DNA of 64,000 bases from Pseudomonas asplenii (GCF_001293465.1 NZ_JSYZ01000007.1:1-64000); one strand, 5' to 3'; shown: positions 8,434-18,312, numbered from the stretch's first letter. Made by a program: numbers and translations. The notes: generated by a model not told the origin, from the sequence alone.

Positions 8434-8889
8434 TCAGGCGACCAGCCGCAGTTGCATGACGATGGTGCGTTCCTCGCCGTGCCAGACATCACGCACAGCC
8501 TCGAACCCCAGCCGTGCGTAAAAGCCTTCGGCGGTCACCGTCGAGGGCACCTTCAACCACCCGACACCCGCCTCCCGGGCCAGCCGGACCACCTCGGCCA
8601 ACAGGGCCCGGCCGACGCCAGAGCCCTGGGCCCGCGGCGCCACGAACACGCTGCGCACCACCTCGCCATCGAGGCTGGCGGTGCCGATGATCCGCTCTCC
8701 CTGCTGGGCCACCAGCATGCTCCGAATGCCCAGCAGGCTGCGCACATCCTGCGGGCCGAAGCGCTGTTCGACGCGGTCGATCACCGCTGCCGGATAATCC
8801 GCGGCATTGCTCTCACGCAGAGCCTGGATGATCACCTGGCTGATGGCTTCGGCATCCTCGTCACGGGCCAGGCGAATGCTGTACACCAT
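8434..8889 (-). CDS. GNAT-family N-acetyltransferase
   Basis: A 151-residue GNAT acetyltransferase. It starts MVYSIRLARDEDAEAISQ; the acetyl-CoA loop is SVFVAPRAQGSGVGRALLAEV (Q/R-x-x-G-x-G/A), followed by the C-terminal FYARLGFEAV segment typical of the fold. The substrate cannot be told from sequence. The ATG at 8889 is the family-consistent start; open frame continuing upstream is antisense to the sirtuin gene and has no similarity. Confidence 0.88.
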   Translation of the reverse strand: MVYSIRLARDEDAEAISQVIIQALRESNAADYPAAVIDRVEQRFGPQDVRSLLGIRSMLVAQQGERIIGTASLDGEVVRSVFVAPRAQGSGVGRALLAEVVRLAREAGVGWLKVPSTVTAEGFYARLGFEAVRDVWHGEERTIVMQLRLVA

Positions 8890-9030
8890 GGGGCTGAACC
8901 TCAAGCATCCGTTCACTGAAGGCACTATCCTACGCGCCGCGACCAGTGCGCAAGGGCAAGCTTGTTCCCCGGGAAACCCTGCGACTATGCTTGGTTTGCC
9001 GCCCGCCTTTCGCCCACCGGAGATGACCTC

Positions 9031-9870
9031 ATGCCCGACCCGCAAGTCGACAGCGCCCTGGAAACCCTGCTGCCCCTGATGGCCGGGCAACCCTTTCTGG
9101 TGCTGACCGGTGCCGGCATCAGCACCTCCTCCGGCATCCCCGACTACCGCGACAGCGCCGGCGTACGCCGGGGCAAGGCGCCGATGATGATCCAGGAGTT
9201 TCTCGGTTCGCCCCAGGCCCGCCGTCGCTACTGGGCCCGGGCCATGCTCGGCTGGCCACGGGTGCGCCAGGCACGGCCGAATGCCGCCCACCGGGCGCTG
9301 GCCAGCCTGCAGGCAGGCCAGCACCTGAGCGGCCTGATCACGCAGAATGTCGATACCCTGCACGACCAGGCCGGCAGCCATGACGTGATCGAGCTGCATG
9401 GCAGCCTGCACAAGGTGTTGTGCCTGGATTGCGGCATCCGCCTGGAGCGCGATGCCGTGCAGCACGCGCTGGAAACACAGAACGCCTATCTGCTGGAGAT
9501 CGAGGCGGACCAGGCGCCCGATGGCGACACCCTGCTCGATGCCCATTTCGAGTCGGACTTCCAGGTCCCCCGCTGCCCCCACTGCCAGGGCGAGCGGCTG
9601 AAACCGGATGTGGTGTTCTTCGGCGAAAACGTCGCCCCGGCGACCGCCAGCCGCGCCCTGGCCTGCGCCGAGCAGGCGGCGGGGCTGCTGGTGGTCGGCT
9701 CGTCGCTGATGGCCTATTCGGCCTTTCGCCTGTGCAAGCGCGTGGCCGAACGCGGCAAGCCGCTGATTGCCATCAACCTGGGCAAGACCCGCGCCGATGA
9801 ACTGCTGGACTACAAATTCGCAGCCTCCTGCGAGCAATTGCTGCCCTTGCTTGCCGAACGCCTGGGCTGA
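9031..9870 (+). CDS. Sir2-family NAD-dependent protein deacetylase
   Basis: A 279-residue class II/III sirtuin. GAGIS-x5-GIPDYRD (about 27-41) binds NAD, TQNVDTLH is the second NAD motif, and the catalytic His lies in IELHGSL (about residue 121). Two CXXC pairs (CLDC and CPHC) form the structural zinc site. It removes acyl groups from lysines, making nicotinamide and O-acyl-ADP-ribose. The ATG at 9031 has GGAG 8-9 bp upstream; upstream in-frame Met codons lack a ribosome binding site. A link to the NAD salvage block 30 kb away is only thematic. Confidence 0.92.
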   Translation: MPDPQVDSALETLLPLMAGQPFLVLTGAGISTSSGIPDYRDSAGVRRGKAPMMIQEFLGSPQARRRYWARAMLGWPRVRQARPNAAHRALASLQAGQHLSGLITQNVDTLHDQAGSHDVIELHGSLHKVLCLDCGIRLERDAVQHALETQNAYLLEIEADQAPDGDTLLDAHFESDFQVPRCPHCQGERLKPDVVFFGENVAPATASRALACAEQAAGLLVVGSSLMAYSAFRLCKRVAERGKPLIAINLGKTRADELLDYKFAASCEQLLPLLAERLG

Positions 9871-9894
9871 CCGGCCAGGCTTCGCACAGTCGAC

Positions 9895-10593
9895 TCAACC
9901 CGGAATGGTCAGCCCCTTGATCACCGCCGGCCGGGCGAGGAACGCCTCCAGCGCGCGGGTGACGTGGGGGAAGTCCTGGATGCCCACCAGCTCGCCGGCC
10001 TCGTAGAAGCCGATCAGGTTGCGAATCCATGGGAAGGTGGCGATATCGGCGATGCTGTAGTCGTCGCCCATGATCCAGCGGCGGTTCTCCAGGCGCTGGT
10101 TGAGCACCCCCAGCAGGCGCCTGCTTTCGGCGACATAACGGTCGCGTGGCCGCTTGTCCTCGTAGTCCTTGCCGGCGAATTTGTTGAAGAAGCCGAGCTG
10201 GCCGAACATCGGGCCGATTCCGCCCATCTGGAACATCAGCCACTGGAGGGTTTCATAGCGGGTGGCCGGGTCCACGGAGAGGAAACGACCGGTCTTCTCG
10301 GCGAGATAGACCAGGATCGCCCCGGACTCGAACAGCGGCAACGGCTGGCCGCCCGGGCCATCCGGGTCGATAATGGCAGGGATCTTGTTGTTGGGGTTCA
10401 ACGACATGAACTGCGGGGTCAACTGGTCGTTGGTGGCGAAGCTGACCAGGTGCGGCTCGTAGGGCAGGCCCAGCTCTTCGAGCAGGATCGACACCTTGAC
10501 GCCGTTGGGGGTCGGCAACGAATACAGCTGGAGGCGGTCTGGATGTTGAGCGGGCCATTTTTGCGTGATGGCGAACGACGAAAGATCGGTCAT
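9895..10593 (-). CDS. Glutathione S-transferase family protein (YfcG/YghU-like)
   Basis: A 232-residue protein with an N-terminal thioredoxin-like domain (LQLYSLPTPNGVKVSILLEELGLPYEPH; NPNNKIPAIIDPDG; LFESGAILVYLAEKTG) and an all-helical C-terminal domain (SIADIATFPWIRNL). The N-x-K-I-P and ESGAI glutathione contacts are present. TPNG in place of a Cys or Ser active-site residue is as in the YfcG/YghU disulfide-reductase type. The start at 10593 has GGAAG about 7 bp upstream. Confidence 0.88.
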   Translation of the reverse strand: MTDLSSFAITQKWPAQHPDRLQLYSLPTPNGVKVSILLEELGLPYEPHLVSFATNDQLTPQFMSLNPNNKIPAIIDPDGPGGQPLPLFESGAILVYLAEKTGRFLSVDPATRYETLQWLMFQMGGIGPMFGQLGFFNKFAGKDYEDKRPRDRYVAESRRLLGVLNQRLENRRWIMGDDYSIADIATFPWIRNLIGFYEAGELVGIQDFPHVTRALEAFLARPAVIKGLTIPG

Positions 10594-10725
10594 GAAAGGC
10601 TTCCGGCTGGCGACTGGGAACAACGTTCGAGCCGATTATAGGCACAGCCTGCGGGTCCGCTCACCCTGTCTGAGCCGGCAATTTGCGATACGGATGATCA
10701 TCAACCCGTGAGTCTGGAGATACCC

Positions 10726-10950
10726 ATGAAAGCGAGAACCCTGAGCCTGTCACTGTTGACGGCAGCCCTGCTGGCCCTGGGCGGCTGCTCGACGCCCACG
10801 GTCGTGACCTTGCAGAACGGCACCCAGTACCTGACCAGGGACATGCCGAAGACCCACGGTGCCGATGGGTTCTATGAGTTCCGGGACATCTCCGGAAAGA
10901 AGGTGCGGGTCAAGGCCGACGATGTGGCGACGGTCAAGGCGGAGGATTGA
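10726..10950 (+). CDS. Small outer-membrane lipoprotein, YgdI/YgdR-like (DUF903)
   Basis: A 74-residue lipoprotein. The signal peptide ends in a lipobox LGGC with the modified Cys at residue 21; Ser at +2 predicts the outer membrane. The mature part (VVTLQNGTQYLTRDMPK, then ADGFYEFRDISGKKVRVKADDVATVK) is the YgdI/YgdR-type small beta fold. Role unknown. GGAG lies 7-8 bp before the ATG at 10726; the in-frame GTG at 10708 is less likely. Confidence 0.88.
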   Translation: MKARTLSLSLLTAALLALGGCSTPTVVTLQNGTQYLTRDMPKTHGADGFYEFRDISGKKVRVKADDVATVKAED

Positions 10951-10972
10951 GGCGTCGACTCCGGGGGGCTGT

Positions 10973-10995
10973 CCGCGGGCAAGCCCTGCCCGCAG
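10973..10995. repeat. Degenerate REP-like element
   Basis: CCGCGGGCAAGCCCTGCCCG has the core of the Pseudomonas REP family seen intact at 21699-21773. It lies between the convergent lipoprotein and dnaE2 genes, a typical REP location. Confidence 0.45.
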
Positions 10996-11020
10996 AGAGG
11001 GTCGCACAAGGCCAGAAAGA

Positions 11021-14000
11021 TCAGCGGAAATCCCGGCTGCGCACGGTGATGTCCGCCAGCATCGGACTCAGGTCGCTCAGGCGCCCGGCAATCACATTGC
11101 GCACCTCGCCCTCGGTTTCCAGGCGCCCATCCACCCTCAGCAATTGCGAACCCACCAGCACCTGTCGCTGGCGTTCGGCCAGGTCGCGCCAGACCACCAC
11201 GTTGGTGTTGCCGAACTCGTCTTCCAGGGTGACGAAAGTCACGCCGCTGGCCGTACCCGGACGCTGGCGGCCGGTCACCAGGCCAACGATGCTCACCGGC
11301 CGCCCATGTTCGAGCGCCAGCAGTTCCCGCGAACTGCGGCAGCGCAAGGCACGCAGTTGCCCACGCAGCAAGGCCAGCGGATGCGGTCCGAGGGTCGTGC
11401 CCAGGCTGGCATAGTCGGCCTGCAGGTCCTCGCCGACACTTGGCCGCGGCAGGGCCACGGCGGTCTCGGCCTCCCGTGACAAGCCGGCGAACAGGCCCAG
11501 TTGCGGGTCGACCCCGGCTACCTCCCAGCGGGCCCGGTAACGATTGCCCGCCAGGCCACGCAGGGCGCCGGCATCCGCCAGCAGCTCACGGGTCCGGCCA
11601 TCGAGCCGCGCCCGCTCGATCAGGTCGGCAATATCCGCAAAGCCCCTGCCCTGCCTGGCCGCCTCGATCTGCCGCGCATCCTCCTCGCGAAAGCCGCGGA
11701 TCATCCGCAGCCCCAGGCGCAGCGCCGGCTGCGGCCCCTCGTCCGGCTCCAGGCTGCAATCCCAGGTACTGGCGCGGACATCCACCGGACGAATCCGCAA
11801 GCGGTGACGCCGGGCATCCTGGAGGATCTGGTCCGGACTGTAGAAGCCCATCGGCCAACTGTTGATCAGCGCACAGGCGAACGCCGCCGGCTCATGGCAC
11901 TTGAGCCAGCAACTGGCATAGGTCAGCAGGGCAAAACTGGCGGCATGGGACTCGGGAAAACCGTAGCTGCCAAAGCCCTTGATCTGCTCGAAGATCTGCG
12001 CGGCGAACTCCGGCTTGTAGCCACGCGCCGCCATACCATCGGCCAGTCGCTGACGATGGGGTTCAAGCCCACCGTGGCGTTTCCAGGCCGCCATGGAGCG
12101 GCGCAACTGGTCGGCCTCGCCGGGCGTATAGCCTGCCGCGACCACCGCGATCTGCATCACCTGCTCCTGGAACAGCGGCACGCCCCGGGTCCGCTTCAGG
12201 ACTTCCTTGAGATCATCTGACGGATAGGTCTCGGGCTCATGGCCGTGTCGCCGACGCAGGTACGGATGCACCATGCCACCCTGGATCGGCCCCGGACGGA
12301 CAATCGCCACCTCGATCACCAGATCATAGAAGTTCTTCGGCCTGAGCCGCGGCAGCATCGACATCTGCGCCCGCGACTCGATCTGGAACACACCGATGGT
12401 GTCGGCCCGGCCGATCATTTCGTAGGTCGCCGCATCGTCCGCCGGAATGCTCGCCAGGGTCCAGCGCGGCCCGCCGCGATACTGCTGCACCAGGTCGAAA
12501 CAGCGGCGCAAGGCGCTGAGCATGCCCAGGGCCAGTACATCGACCTTGAGCAGCCCGACCTTGTCCAGGTCGTCCTTGTCCCACTGGATGATCGTCCGCT
12601 CGGCCATGCTGGCGTTTTCCACCGGCACCAGGGTGTCCAGCGGCTGCTCGGAAATCACGAAGCCGCCCGGGTGCTGCGACAGGTGCCGGGGAAAACCGAT
12701 CAGTTGCCGGGTCAACCCCAGCACCCGGCGCAACACCGGGCTGTCGGGGTCGAAGCCGTTTTCCCGCAGCCGCTCGGCCGACGGCGGCTCGTCGCTCCAG
12801 CGGCCGCAGGCATCGGCCAGGGCATTGACCTGGTCCGCGGGCAGGCCCAGCGCCTTGGCCACATCGCGCACCGCCCCCGCGCCGTGATAGGTGCTGACCA
12901 CCGCGGTCAATGCCGCCCGCCCGCGGCCGTAACGACGGAAGACGTACTGCAGCACCTCTTCGCGGCGTTCGTGCTCGAAGTCGACGTCGATGTCCGGCGG
13001 CTCGTTGCGCTCGCGGGACAGGAAGCGCTCGAACAGCATGTTGGTGCGGTCCGGGTTCAGTTCGGTGACCCCCAGGGCATAACAGACCACCGAGTTCGCC
13101 GCCGAGCCACGACCCTGGCAGAGGATGCCCTGGCTACGTGCAAACTGGACGATGTCCTGCACTGTCAGGAAATAGCTGTCGTAGTCCAGTTCGGCGATCA
13201 GCTTCAGTTCCTTTTCAATCAGGTCCCGGACCCGCTGGCTGATCCCCTCGGGCCAGCGTCGGCGAAGCCCCTGCTCCGTCAGGTGGCGCAACCAGGAAGC
13301 CGGAGTCTGCCCCTCGGGTACCAGCTCGCGGGGATACTGGTAATTCAGCTGGTCGAGGGTAAAGCGGCAACGCCGGGCAATCACCAGGCTCTCGGCCAGC
13401 AAGGCTGGCGGATAGAGACCGCGCAGGACATCGAGGCTGCGCAAATGCCGTTCGCCATTGGGATACAACTGCTGCCCGGCATCGGCCACGCGCACGTGCA
13501 GGCGGATGGCGGTCATGGTGTCCTGCAAGGCACGGCGGCTACGCACATGCATATGCACGTCGCCGCTGGCCACGGCAGGGATCGCCAGTGTCGCGGCCAG
13601 GGCCTGCAGGCGGGTCAGGCGCCCTTCATCGTCTTCGCCGCAATGCAGCTCCACCGCCAGCCACAGCCGTTCGGGAAAACGCTCGCGCAACCAGCGCCCA
13701 TCGGCCTCGGCCAGGTCCGGGCCCGGTAGCCACAGGGCCAATAGCCCCGGCAGCGCCTGTTCGAAATCCTCGCGCAGCACCTGGTATCGGCCCTTCTCCA
13801 CCCGCCGCCGGGCCTGGGTGATCAACCGGCAGAGCACCTGGTATCCCGCCAGGTCCTCCACCAGCAGGACGACACGGGGGCCGTTCGCGATCCGCATCTC
13901 GCTGCCGATGATCAGCGGCAAGCCGGTGTCCTGCGCTGCCTGCCAGGCACGCACGATACCGGCCAGGGTGCACTCGTCGGTAATCGCCAGGGCTTGATAA

Positions 14001-14101
14001 CCCTGCTCACGAGCCCGCTCGAACAGTTCCCGGGCACTGGAAGCACCGCGCTGGAAGCTGAAGTTCGACAGGCAATGCAATTCGGCGTATTCGCCACTCA
14101 T
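11021..14101 (-). CDS. dnaE2: Error-prone DNA polymerase DnaE2 (ImuC)
   Basis: A 1026-residue C-family polymerase: N-terminal PHP domain ([17 protein letters not shown]), polymerase core with the [15 protein letters not shown] catalytic aspartates and [10 protein letters not shown] upstream, and a C-terminal OB fold ([18 protein letters not shown]). The length suits DnaE2 rather than the roughly 1170-residue replicative DnaE1. It is the translesion polymerase of the SOS mutasome, working with ImuA and ImuB. The start ATG overlaps the imuB stop (ATGA at 14098-14101). Last gene of lexA2-imuA-imuB-dnaE2. Confidence 0.96.
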   Translation of the reverse strand: MSGEYAELHCLSNFSFQRGASSARELFERAREQGYQALAITDECTLAGIVRAWQAAQDTGLPLIIGSEMRIANGPRVVLLVEDLAGYQVLCRLITQARRRVEKGRYQVLREDFEQALPGLLALWLPGPDLAEADGRWLRERFPERLWLAVELHCGEDDEGRLTRLQALAATLAIPAVASGDVHMHVRSRRALQDTMTAIRLHVRVADAGQQLYPNGERHLRSLDVLRGLYPPALLAESLVIARRCRFTLDQLNYQYPRELVPEGQTPASWLRHLTEQGLRRRWPEGISQRVRDLIEKELKLIAELDYDSYFLTVQDIVQFARSQGILCQGRGSAANSVVCYALGVTELNPDRTNMLFERFLSRERNEPPDIDVDFEHERREEVLQYVFRRYGRGRAALTAVVSTYHGAGAVRDVAKALGLPADQVNALADACGRWSDEPPSAERLRENGFDPDSPVLRRVLGLTRQLIGFPRHLSQHPGGFVISEQPLDTLVPVENASMAERTIIQWDKDDLDKVGLLKVDVLALGMLSALRRCFDLVQQYRGGPRWTLASIPADDAATYEMIGRADTIGVFQIESRAQMSMLPRLRPKNFYDLVIEVAIVRPGPIQGGMVHPYLRRRHGHEPETYPSDDLKEVLKRTRGVPLFQEQVMQIAVVAAGYTPGEADQLRRSMAAWKRHGGLEPHRQRLADGMAARGYKPEFAAQIFEQIKGFGSYGFPESHAASFALLTYASCWLKCHEPAAFACALINSWPMGFYSPDQILQDARRHRLRIRPVDVRASTWDCSLEPDEGPQPALRLGLRMIRGFREEDARQIEAARQGRGFADIADLIERARLDGRTRELLADAGALRGLAGNRYRARWEVAGVDPQLGLFAGLSREAETAVALPRPSVGEDLQADYASLGTTLGPHPLALLRGQLRALRCRSSRELLALEHGRPVSIVGLVTGRQRPGTASGVTFVTLEDEFGNTNVVVWRDLAERQRQVLVGSQLLRVDGRLETEGEVRNVIAGRLSDLSPMLADITVRSRDFR

Positions 14102-15516
14102 GCGAACCAGCCCTGCAGCAGCAGCGGGCCGCCCTCACCTGCCGGACGATAGGCCCAGCCCTGCCGGCCGCCACGGATCTCGACCCGATAGTAGTCACGG
14201 CGCACATCCGCGCCGTCCCACCAGCCCGACTCGATGCGTTCCGGCCCGAGCAACACCCGCGCCGCCTGCTCGGGCAGCGGCAGCGGTTCCCTGAGCAACC
14301 AGCCCGGACGCAGCGGCCCGGCCTGGGACAGTGGGCCCGGCGTACTGGCGGCCAGCGGCTGCCAGGCGCATTCGGGACGGTGGTCGGCCTGGAAGCACAG
14401 GCCCTGCACGGCCTCGTCGCCCAGCCGGGCGCGCAGGCGTTCGCGCAGTTGCTCCCAGGGCAAGGACTGTTGCGGGCGTTCGTCGAACAGCTCGCGGTGT
14501 TGGGGGACGAACGCCGGCAGGTCCTCGGCCTCCAGACGAAAACCGCGCACCGCCGACTCGACCTGGATCTGCTCCAGGCGCCCACGGGCCAGTTCGAACA
14601 GCATCGCCGGGTCACGCTCGGCACTGAGCAGACCGACCTTGATCCGCGTGTCGACGCCTTCGGCATGTTCCAGCAGCAGGTCGAAGCGCTGCACACCGCT
14701 GTCGCGGCCACAGAGAAACGCCGCCAGGTCGCCGGTCAACCGCCGCAGAGGAAACAGCAAGGCCTGGTGGGACGTCACGTCGAAGTTCAGTTCGATCCGC
14801 GCGGCGAAACGATCCGGCGGCTGGTAGAACGCCAGGGCCAGCGGCCGCTCGCCCAGCAGGGTGTCGATATGCTTGAGCAACGACGCCTCGAAGCGCCGGG
14901 CCAGGCTGTGCCGGGGCAACGCCAGCACCTGCTGCAGGGTGCGCAGGCCCATGCGTGACAAGGCCGTGGCCGCGCCCTGCTCCAGCCCGACCCGGTCGAT
15001 GGACATCTGCCCCAGGGCCTGTCGCAGGGCGGCCTCGTCGGCCAGGGCCAGGCCATCGTAGGCATTGGCCAACACCCTGGCCGCCGCCGGATGGGGCGCA
15101 ACCACGATCCGGTGACGAAAACCCAGTTCGGTCAACTCCCTGCGCAGGCGCGCCTCCAACTGCGGCCAGGGGCCGAACAGGCCCAGGCTGGACTCGATCT
15201 CGAACAGCAGGGCCCGGGGATAACGCAGGCTGACCTGGGAACTGAAGCCGTAAGCCCAGGCGGCGAGCAACTGCTGCCACTGCTCGATCTCGGCAGGGTC
15301 GTATTCGGCCGTGGCGAACGCCTTGGTCAGCGCATGGGCGGCCGTCAGCGATTGTCCGGGGCGCAGGCCCAGGGCCCGGGCCGAGGCGTTCACCGCCTGC
15401 AGCACCCGCCGTTGCGGCGAACCGCTCAGCAGCGCCAGTGGCGCGTCGGGCTCGGGGATGCGCCGCAGCACGCCGTCCAGCGCCAATTGCGGGAATACGA
15501 TGCAGACCCAGCGCAT
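14098..15516 (-). CDS. imuB: ImuB, Y-family-like polymerase accessory protein
   Basis: A 472-residue Y-family polymerase homologue. The N-terminus reads [19 protein letters not shown], where active Y polymerases have a metal-binding DxD-type stretch, so it is a catalytically dead paralogue as known for Imu[10 protein letters not shown] near residue 350 is a candidate beta-clamp-binding motif. It is thought to bridge the clamp, ImuA and DnaE2. The start at 15516 is preceded by GAGG inside the last codons of imuA; 7 bp separate the genes. Overlaps dnaE2 by 4 bp. Confidence 0.94.
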   Translation of the reverse strand: MRWVCIVFPQLALDGVLRRIPEPDAPLALLSGSPQRRVLQAVNASARALGLRPGQSLTAAHALTKAFATAEYDPAEIEQWQQLLAAWAYGFSSQVSLRYPRALLFEIESSLGLFGPWPQLEARLRRELTELGFRHRIVVAPHPAAARVLANAYDGLALADEAALRQALGQMSIDRVGLEQGAATALSRMGLRTLQQVLALPRHSLARRFEASLLKHIDTLLGERPLALAFYQPPDRFAARIELNFDVTSHQALLFPLRRLTGDLAAFLCGRDSGVQRFDLLLEHAEGVDTRIKVGLLSAERDPAMLFELARGRLEQIQVESAVRGFRLEAEDLPAFVPQHRELFDERPQQSLPWEQLRERLRARLGDEAVQGLCFQADHRPECAWQPLAASTPGPLSQAGPLRPGWLLREPLPLPEQAARVLLGPERIESGWWDGADVRRDYYRVEIRGGRQGWAYRPAGEGGPLLLQGWFA

Positions 15517-15523
15517 GCCAACC

Positions 15524-16141
15524 TCAATGCCCCGCGCCGAAGGCGATCGGTGCCGGATAGGCCAACCCACCCCGGCACTTGAGCACGCGCAACTGCGCGG
15601 GCCTGCCATCGATGGCGAGCCGCAGGGAAGCGGGCGACGGGTTGATCGCCTCCTCCAGCGAGCGATAGGCGAATGCCAGGGTCTGGCCACTTTCCGCCGC
15701 CACCTGCAAGCGCCGCAGCGCCCGGTCATCGGCCTGTTGCGGCCAGCACAGCACGGCACCGCAACTGCCGGAGCGCAGGCACTGCTCGGCGGCCCATAGG
15801 GCATCACGGGGAGCGGCCTGGATCACCGACAACTGCCGCAGGTCCACGCCAGCGCCGAGCCAGGCCTGGGGGTAAGGCACATGGGGCGGCGCCACCAGCA
15901 CGACTCGCTCACCGCTGGCCGACAGGCGCGCCAGGGTCGGCCAGAGCAGTTGCAACTCGCCCACGCCCTCGCCGGCGATGAGGATCTCCGTCAACGCCGA
16001 CTCCGGCCAGCCACCGCCGGGCAGCACCGCATCCAGCCGGGCATGCCCGGTCGACGGCAGGCGGGCGGCCTGTACCGCCGGCCGGCCCTTCCAGACCCGC
16101 CGCTCATCGAGCAGCGAATCGAGCGCGACCACGGCACCCAT
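15524..16141 (-). CDS. imuA: ImuA, RecA/SulA-like SOS mutagenesis protein
   Basis: A 205-residue protein with a RecA-like core, starting MGAVVALDSLLDERRVWKG and containing LPSTGHARLDAVLPGGGWPESALTEILIAGEGVGELQLL, the region that in RecA holds the ATPase fold. The classic Walker A lysine is not evident (EGVGEL). It is required with ImuB for DnaE2-dependent translesion synthesis. Its ATG overlaps the lexA2 stop by one base (TGATG), so expression is coupled. Confidence 0.93.
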   Translation of the reverse strand: MGAVVALDSLLDERRVWKGRPAVQAARLPSTGHARLDAVLPGGGWPESALTEILIAGEGVGELQLLWPTLARLSASGERVVLVAPPHVPYPQAWLGAGVDLRQLSVIQAAPRDALWAAEQCLRSGSCGAVLCWPQQADDRALRRLQVAAESGQTLAFAYRSLEEAINPSPASLRLAIDGRPAQLRVLKCRGGLAYPAPIAFGAGH

Positions 16142-16761
16142 CAGCCTTGCCTCACCAGGCCGCAGAACACCCCTTCGATGGCCAGTTCCTGGTGTTCAGG
16201 GTCGACGACAATCGGGGCATAGGCCGGGTTGCGGGCCAGCAGGCGGATACCGGTCGCACTGCGTTCGAAACGCTTGATGGTGACTTCGCCATCGAGTCGG
16301 GCGACGACGATCTGGCCGTTGCGCACCTCGACATTGCGCCGCACCGCCACCAGGTCGCCATCGAGGATGCCGTCGCCAATCATCGAATCACCCTGGACCC
16401 GCAACAGGAAGTCCGGCGTGCGGGAAAACAGCGCCGGGTCGAGCCACAGGCGCTCGTGAACCTGCGCATCGACATCGATCGGCCGCCCCGCCGCCACCCG
16501 CCCCAGCAGCGGGATTTCCAGCAGGGCCGGACGTGCGGGCTGGTTGAGCAGGCGGATGCCCCGCGCCTGATGGGCATTGACCTCGATGAAGCCGGCCTCG
16601 GCCAGAGCCACCACGTGCTTGCGCGCCACACTGCGCGAGGCGAAACCAAAGGCCTCGGCGATCTCGGCGAGGCTCGGGGGCTGGCCGTGGTCCGCGATGC
16701 GTTCGCGGATGAAGGTCAGGATGGCGGAACGGCGGGGAGTCAGATTCGTCATGGAGTACAT
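16141..16761 (-). CDS. lexA2: LexA2 repressor of the imu cassette
   Basis: A 206-residue LexA: winged helix at 1-70 (TPRRSAILTFIRERIADHGQ; SVARKHVVALAEAGFI), then the S24 autoprotease domain. The self-cleavage bond Ala91-Gly92 (GRVAAGRP), the nucleophile Ser126 (GDSM) and the general base Lys163 (TIKRF) are all present. RecA-stimulated cleavage would relieve repression of its own operon. MYSMTNL at 16761 is chosen because AGGAG lies 5 bp upstream; MTNL at 16752 is the alternative. Distinct from the canonical LexA1, which should be encoded elsewhere. Confidence 0.93.
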   Translation of the reverse strand: MYSMTNLTPRRSAILTFIRERIADHGQPPSLAEIAEAFGFASRSVARKHVVALAEAGFIEVNAHQARGIRLLNQPARPALLEIPLLGRVAAGRPIDVDAQVHERLWLDPALFSRTPDFLLRVQGDSMIGDGILDGDLVAVRRNVEVRNGQIVVARLDGEVTIKRFERSATGIRLLARNPAYAPIVVDPEHQELAIEGVFCGLVRQG

Positions 16762-16769
16762 TTGTACTC
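16754..16769. promoter_or_regulatory. LexA2-type operator overlapping RBS and start of lexA2
   Basis: GAGTACATTTGTACTC is a perfect inverted repeat (GAGTAC-N4-GTACTC), extended to 18 bp by flanking G and C. It fits the GTAC-N4-GTAC-like sites described for the second LexA of pseudomonads, and not CTG-N10-CAG. It covers the ribosome binding site and start codon of lexA2. Confidence 0.75.
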
Positions 16770-16876
16770 CTGTGGGATTTTCCTGACAAGAGCCGCCAGT
16801 CGCTCGCCGGCCATGGATCGCTCCCAGGCCGTCACCCAGGCTGCGGAACCCGCTCCAGCGAATCACTGAAAACGCC

Positions 16877-17035
16877 ATGAACCGAACCGACCTACAGACT
16901 TATCTCACCAGCCAACTACATGTAAGAAAACACCTGAATAACCAGAATAAAAACAACAAACCTCATTTAATCCAAAGAAACCTAAAGAATATTGAAAATG
17001 GAAATCCAGCCGTTATATTCAAACCCGGCAAATAG
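16877..17035 (+). CDS. Possible small ORF (52 aa), unknown
   Basis: An uninterrupted 52-codon frame starts at the ATG at 16877 and stops with TAG at 17033-17035. The product is basic and rich in Asn and Lys (including HLNNQNKNNKPHL). The surrounding 16.9-17.05 kb is strikingly AT-rich compared with its neighbours. There is no convincing ribosome binding site, so it may be chance. It is recorded because it lies immediately upstream, in the same direction, of a protein related to HExxH peptide-modifying enzymes, whose partners are often short peptides. Confidence 0.2.
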   Translation: MNRTDLQTYLTSQLHVRKHLNNQNKNNKPHLIQRNLKNIENGNPAVIFKPGK

Positions 17036-17166
17036 CGAACCCCCTCTACAACCCTTTGAATCCAAAGCTTCAGCAACCACAGATCAAAAAGGCAAGTCAT
17101 AAGGCCAAGTCCAGCAAATGGACTTTCACGATAAAAACGGAAACTTGTGCCAGGAGGCCATCCCGC

Positions 17167-18303
17167 ATGCATCCAAAACATCCGGCTGAACTCGACAACC
17201 TGTTCCAGCACAATACTTTCATGCCCGACGCGTCGCCCAACCGTTTCAGTCGCCTGCTGGACCAGATCGACCAGGACCGCTACACCACCCTCGCCACCCT
17301 CTATGCCGAAGCCTATCGCCTGTTTCCCGCCACGCCCGAACTCGGCGGGTTCTTCGCCAGCACGGCCAGCCTGATCCTGCTGCCAGCCGTCGAGCGACGG
17401 GCAACCCTCAATGACCCGGCCTTCCAGATCTGGGCACGCCGCTGCGTCTGCCTGACCTACCAGGTCCTCGACGGCCTGCAATCGGCTCGCGGGGTCCTGC
17501 TGGAGAGCCTGCGGGCCTTGCCGGAGCTGCTGCAGCGCCTCGCCCGGGCAGCCGCGGAGCACCAGCACGCCAACCGCCCACCCGTGCGCCGCTTCGATAT
17601 CGACCCGCTGATCGCCGCCGAACTCGCGCCCTGCTACGAATTCCCGAGCGACGAGGCGACCCGCCAGCGCCTGGAGAACACTGGCTATTCCATCCATTTC
17701 TTCAGCGATGTGGTGAATGTCGCGCTGTCGCGCATCGCCCTGACCTGGCCCGGCTGTCACGAGCAGTTCCGTCACCTGGTCCGGCTCATTTGCTACCTGC
17801 CGGACAGTCACTTGCGCAGCGGCTCGGCCAGGCGCTACAGCGGCGCGATCCTGCTCTCGGCCAGGGACCACTCGCTGCTCGAGGTCGAAGAGTCACTGGT
17901 GCGCGAAACCGCCCACCAGTTGCTGTATTGCATCGAGGAGATCTGCCCGATCGTCGATCCCCAGGCCGATGAGGAACGCCTGTACTTCCTGCCCTGGTCG
18001 AACCGCCCCTGTGGCCTGGCCGAATATTTCCAGGCGTTCTTCGCCCAGCTCATGCGGCTCAAGTACCTGGAGCGCGTGCGCCAGCGCCCGGCCAGCGAAA
18101 TGCAGCGCGCCGAGCACCACCTGGTGTTCATCCTGCGCGGCCTGGGCCGGGCCCTGGCGACGCTGACCGGCAGCCGCGAACTCACCGCCCGTGGCCGCCT
18201 GCTGCTGGACAACCTGGCCGAGGAGGTCCTGGCGCTGGAGCGGCATCACGCCAACCTGCTGGCTCGCAGCGGCCAGCTGTACGACCTGCGCCTGGCGGTC
18301 TGA
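17167..18303 (+). CDS. Degenerate HExxH-type peptide-modification family protein
   Basis: A 378-residue cytoplasmic protein, largely helical. EESLVRETAHQLLYCIEE matches the place where HExxH-motif putative peptide-modification proteins (the alpha-ketoglutarate HExxH peptide beta-hydroxylase family) have their metal motif, but here the first His is Arg: R246-E-T-A-H250. Downstream, LYFLPWSNRPCGLAEYFQAFFAQLMRL resembles the family's second conserved block, which normally carries an HG pair. I infer a divergent, possibly metal-free member; this rests on motif recognition only. The ATG at 17167 has AGGAGG 9 bp upstream. Preceded by AT-rich DNA and followed by the convergent AotO-like gene. Confidence 0.5.
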   Translation: MHPKHPAELDNLFQHNTFMPDASPNRFSRLLDQIDQDRYTTLATLYAEAYRLFPATPELGGFFASTASLILLPAVERRATLNDPAFQIWARRCVCLTYQVLDGLQSARGVLLESLRALPELLQRLARAAAEHQHANRPPVRRFDIDPLIAAELAPCYEFPSDEATRQRLENTGYSIHFFSDVVNVALSRIALTWPGCHEQFRHLVRLICYLPDSHLRSGSARRYSGAILLSARDHSLLEVEESLVRETAHQLLYCIEEICPIVDPQADEERLYFLPWSNRPCGLAEYFQAFFAQLMRLKYLERVRQRPASEMQRAEHHLVFILRGLGRALATLTGSRELTARGRLLLDNLAEEVLALERHHANLLARSGQLYDLRLAV

Positions 18304-18312
18304 ACGCGCCGC

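Noticed and set aside
8890..9837. Extension of the GNAT frame to a 467-residue protein
   Set aside because: The extra N-terminus is antisense to the sirtuin gene and has no similarity; the acetyltransferase domain begins at the Met at 8889.
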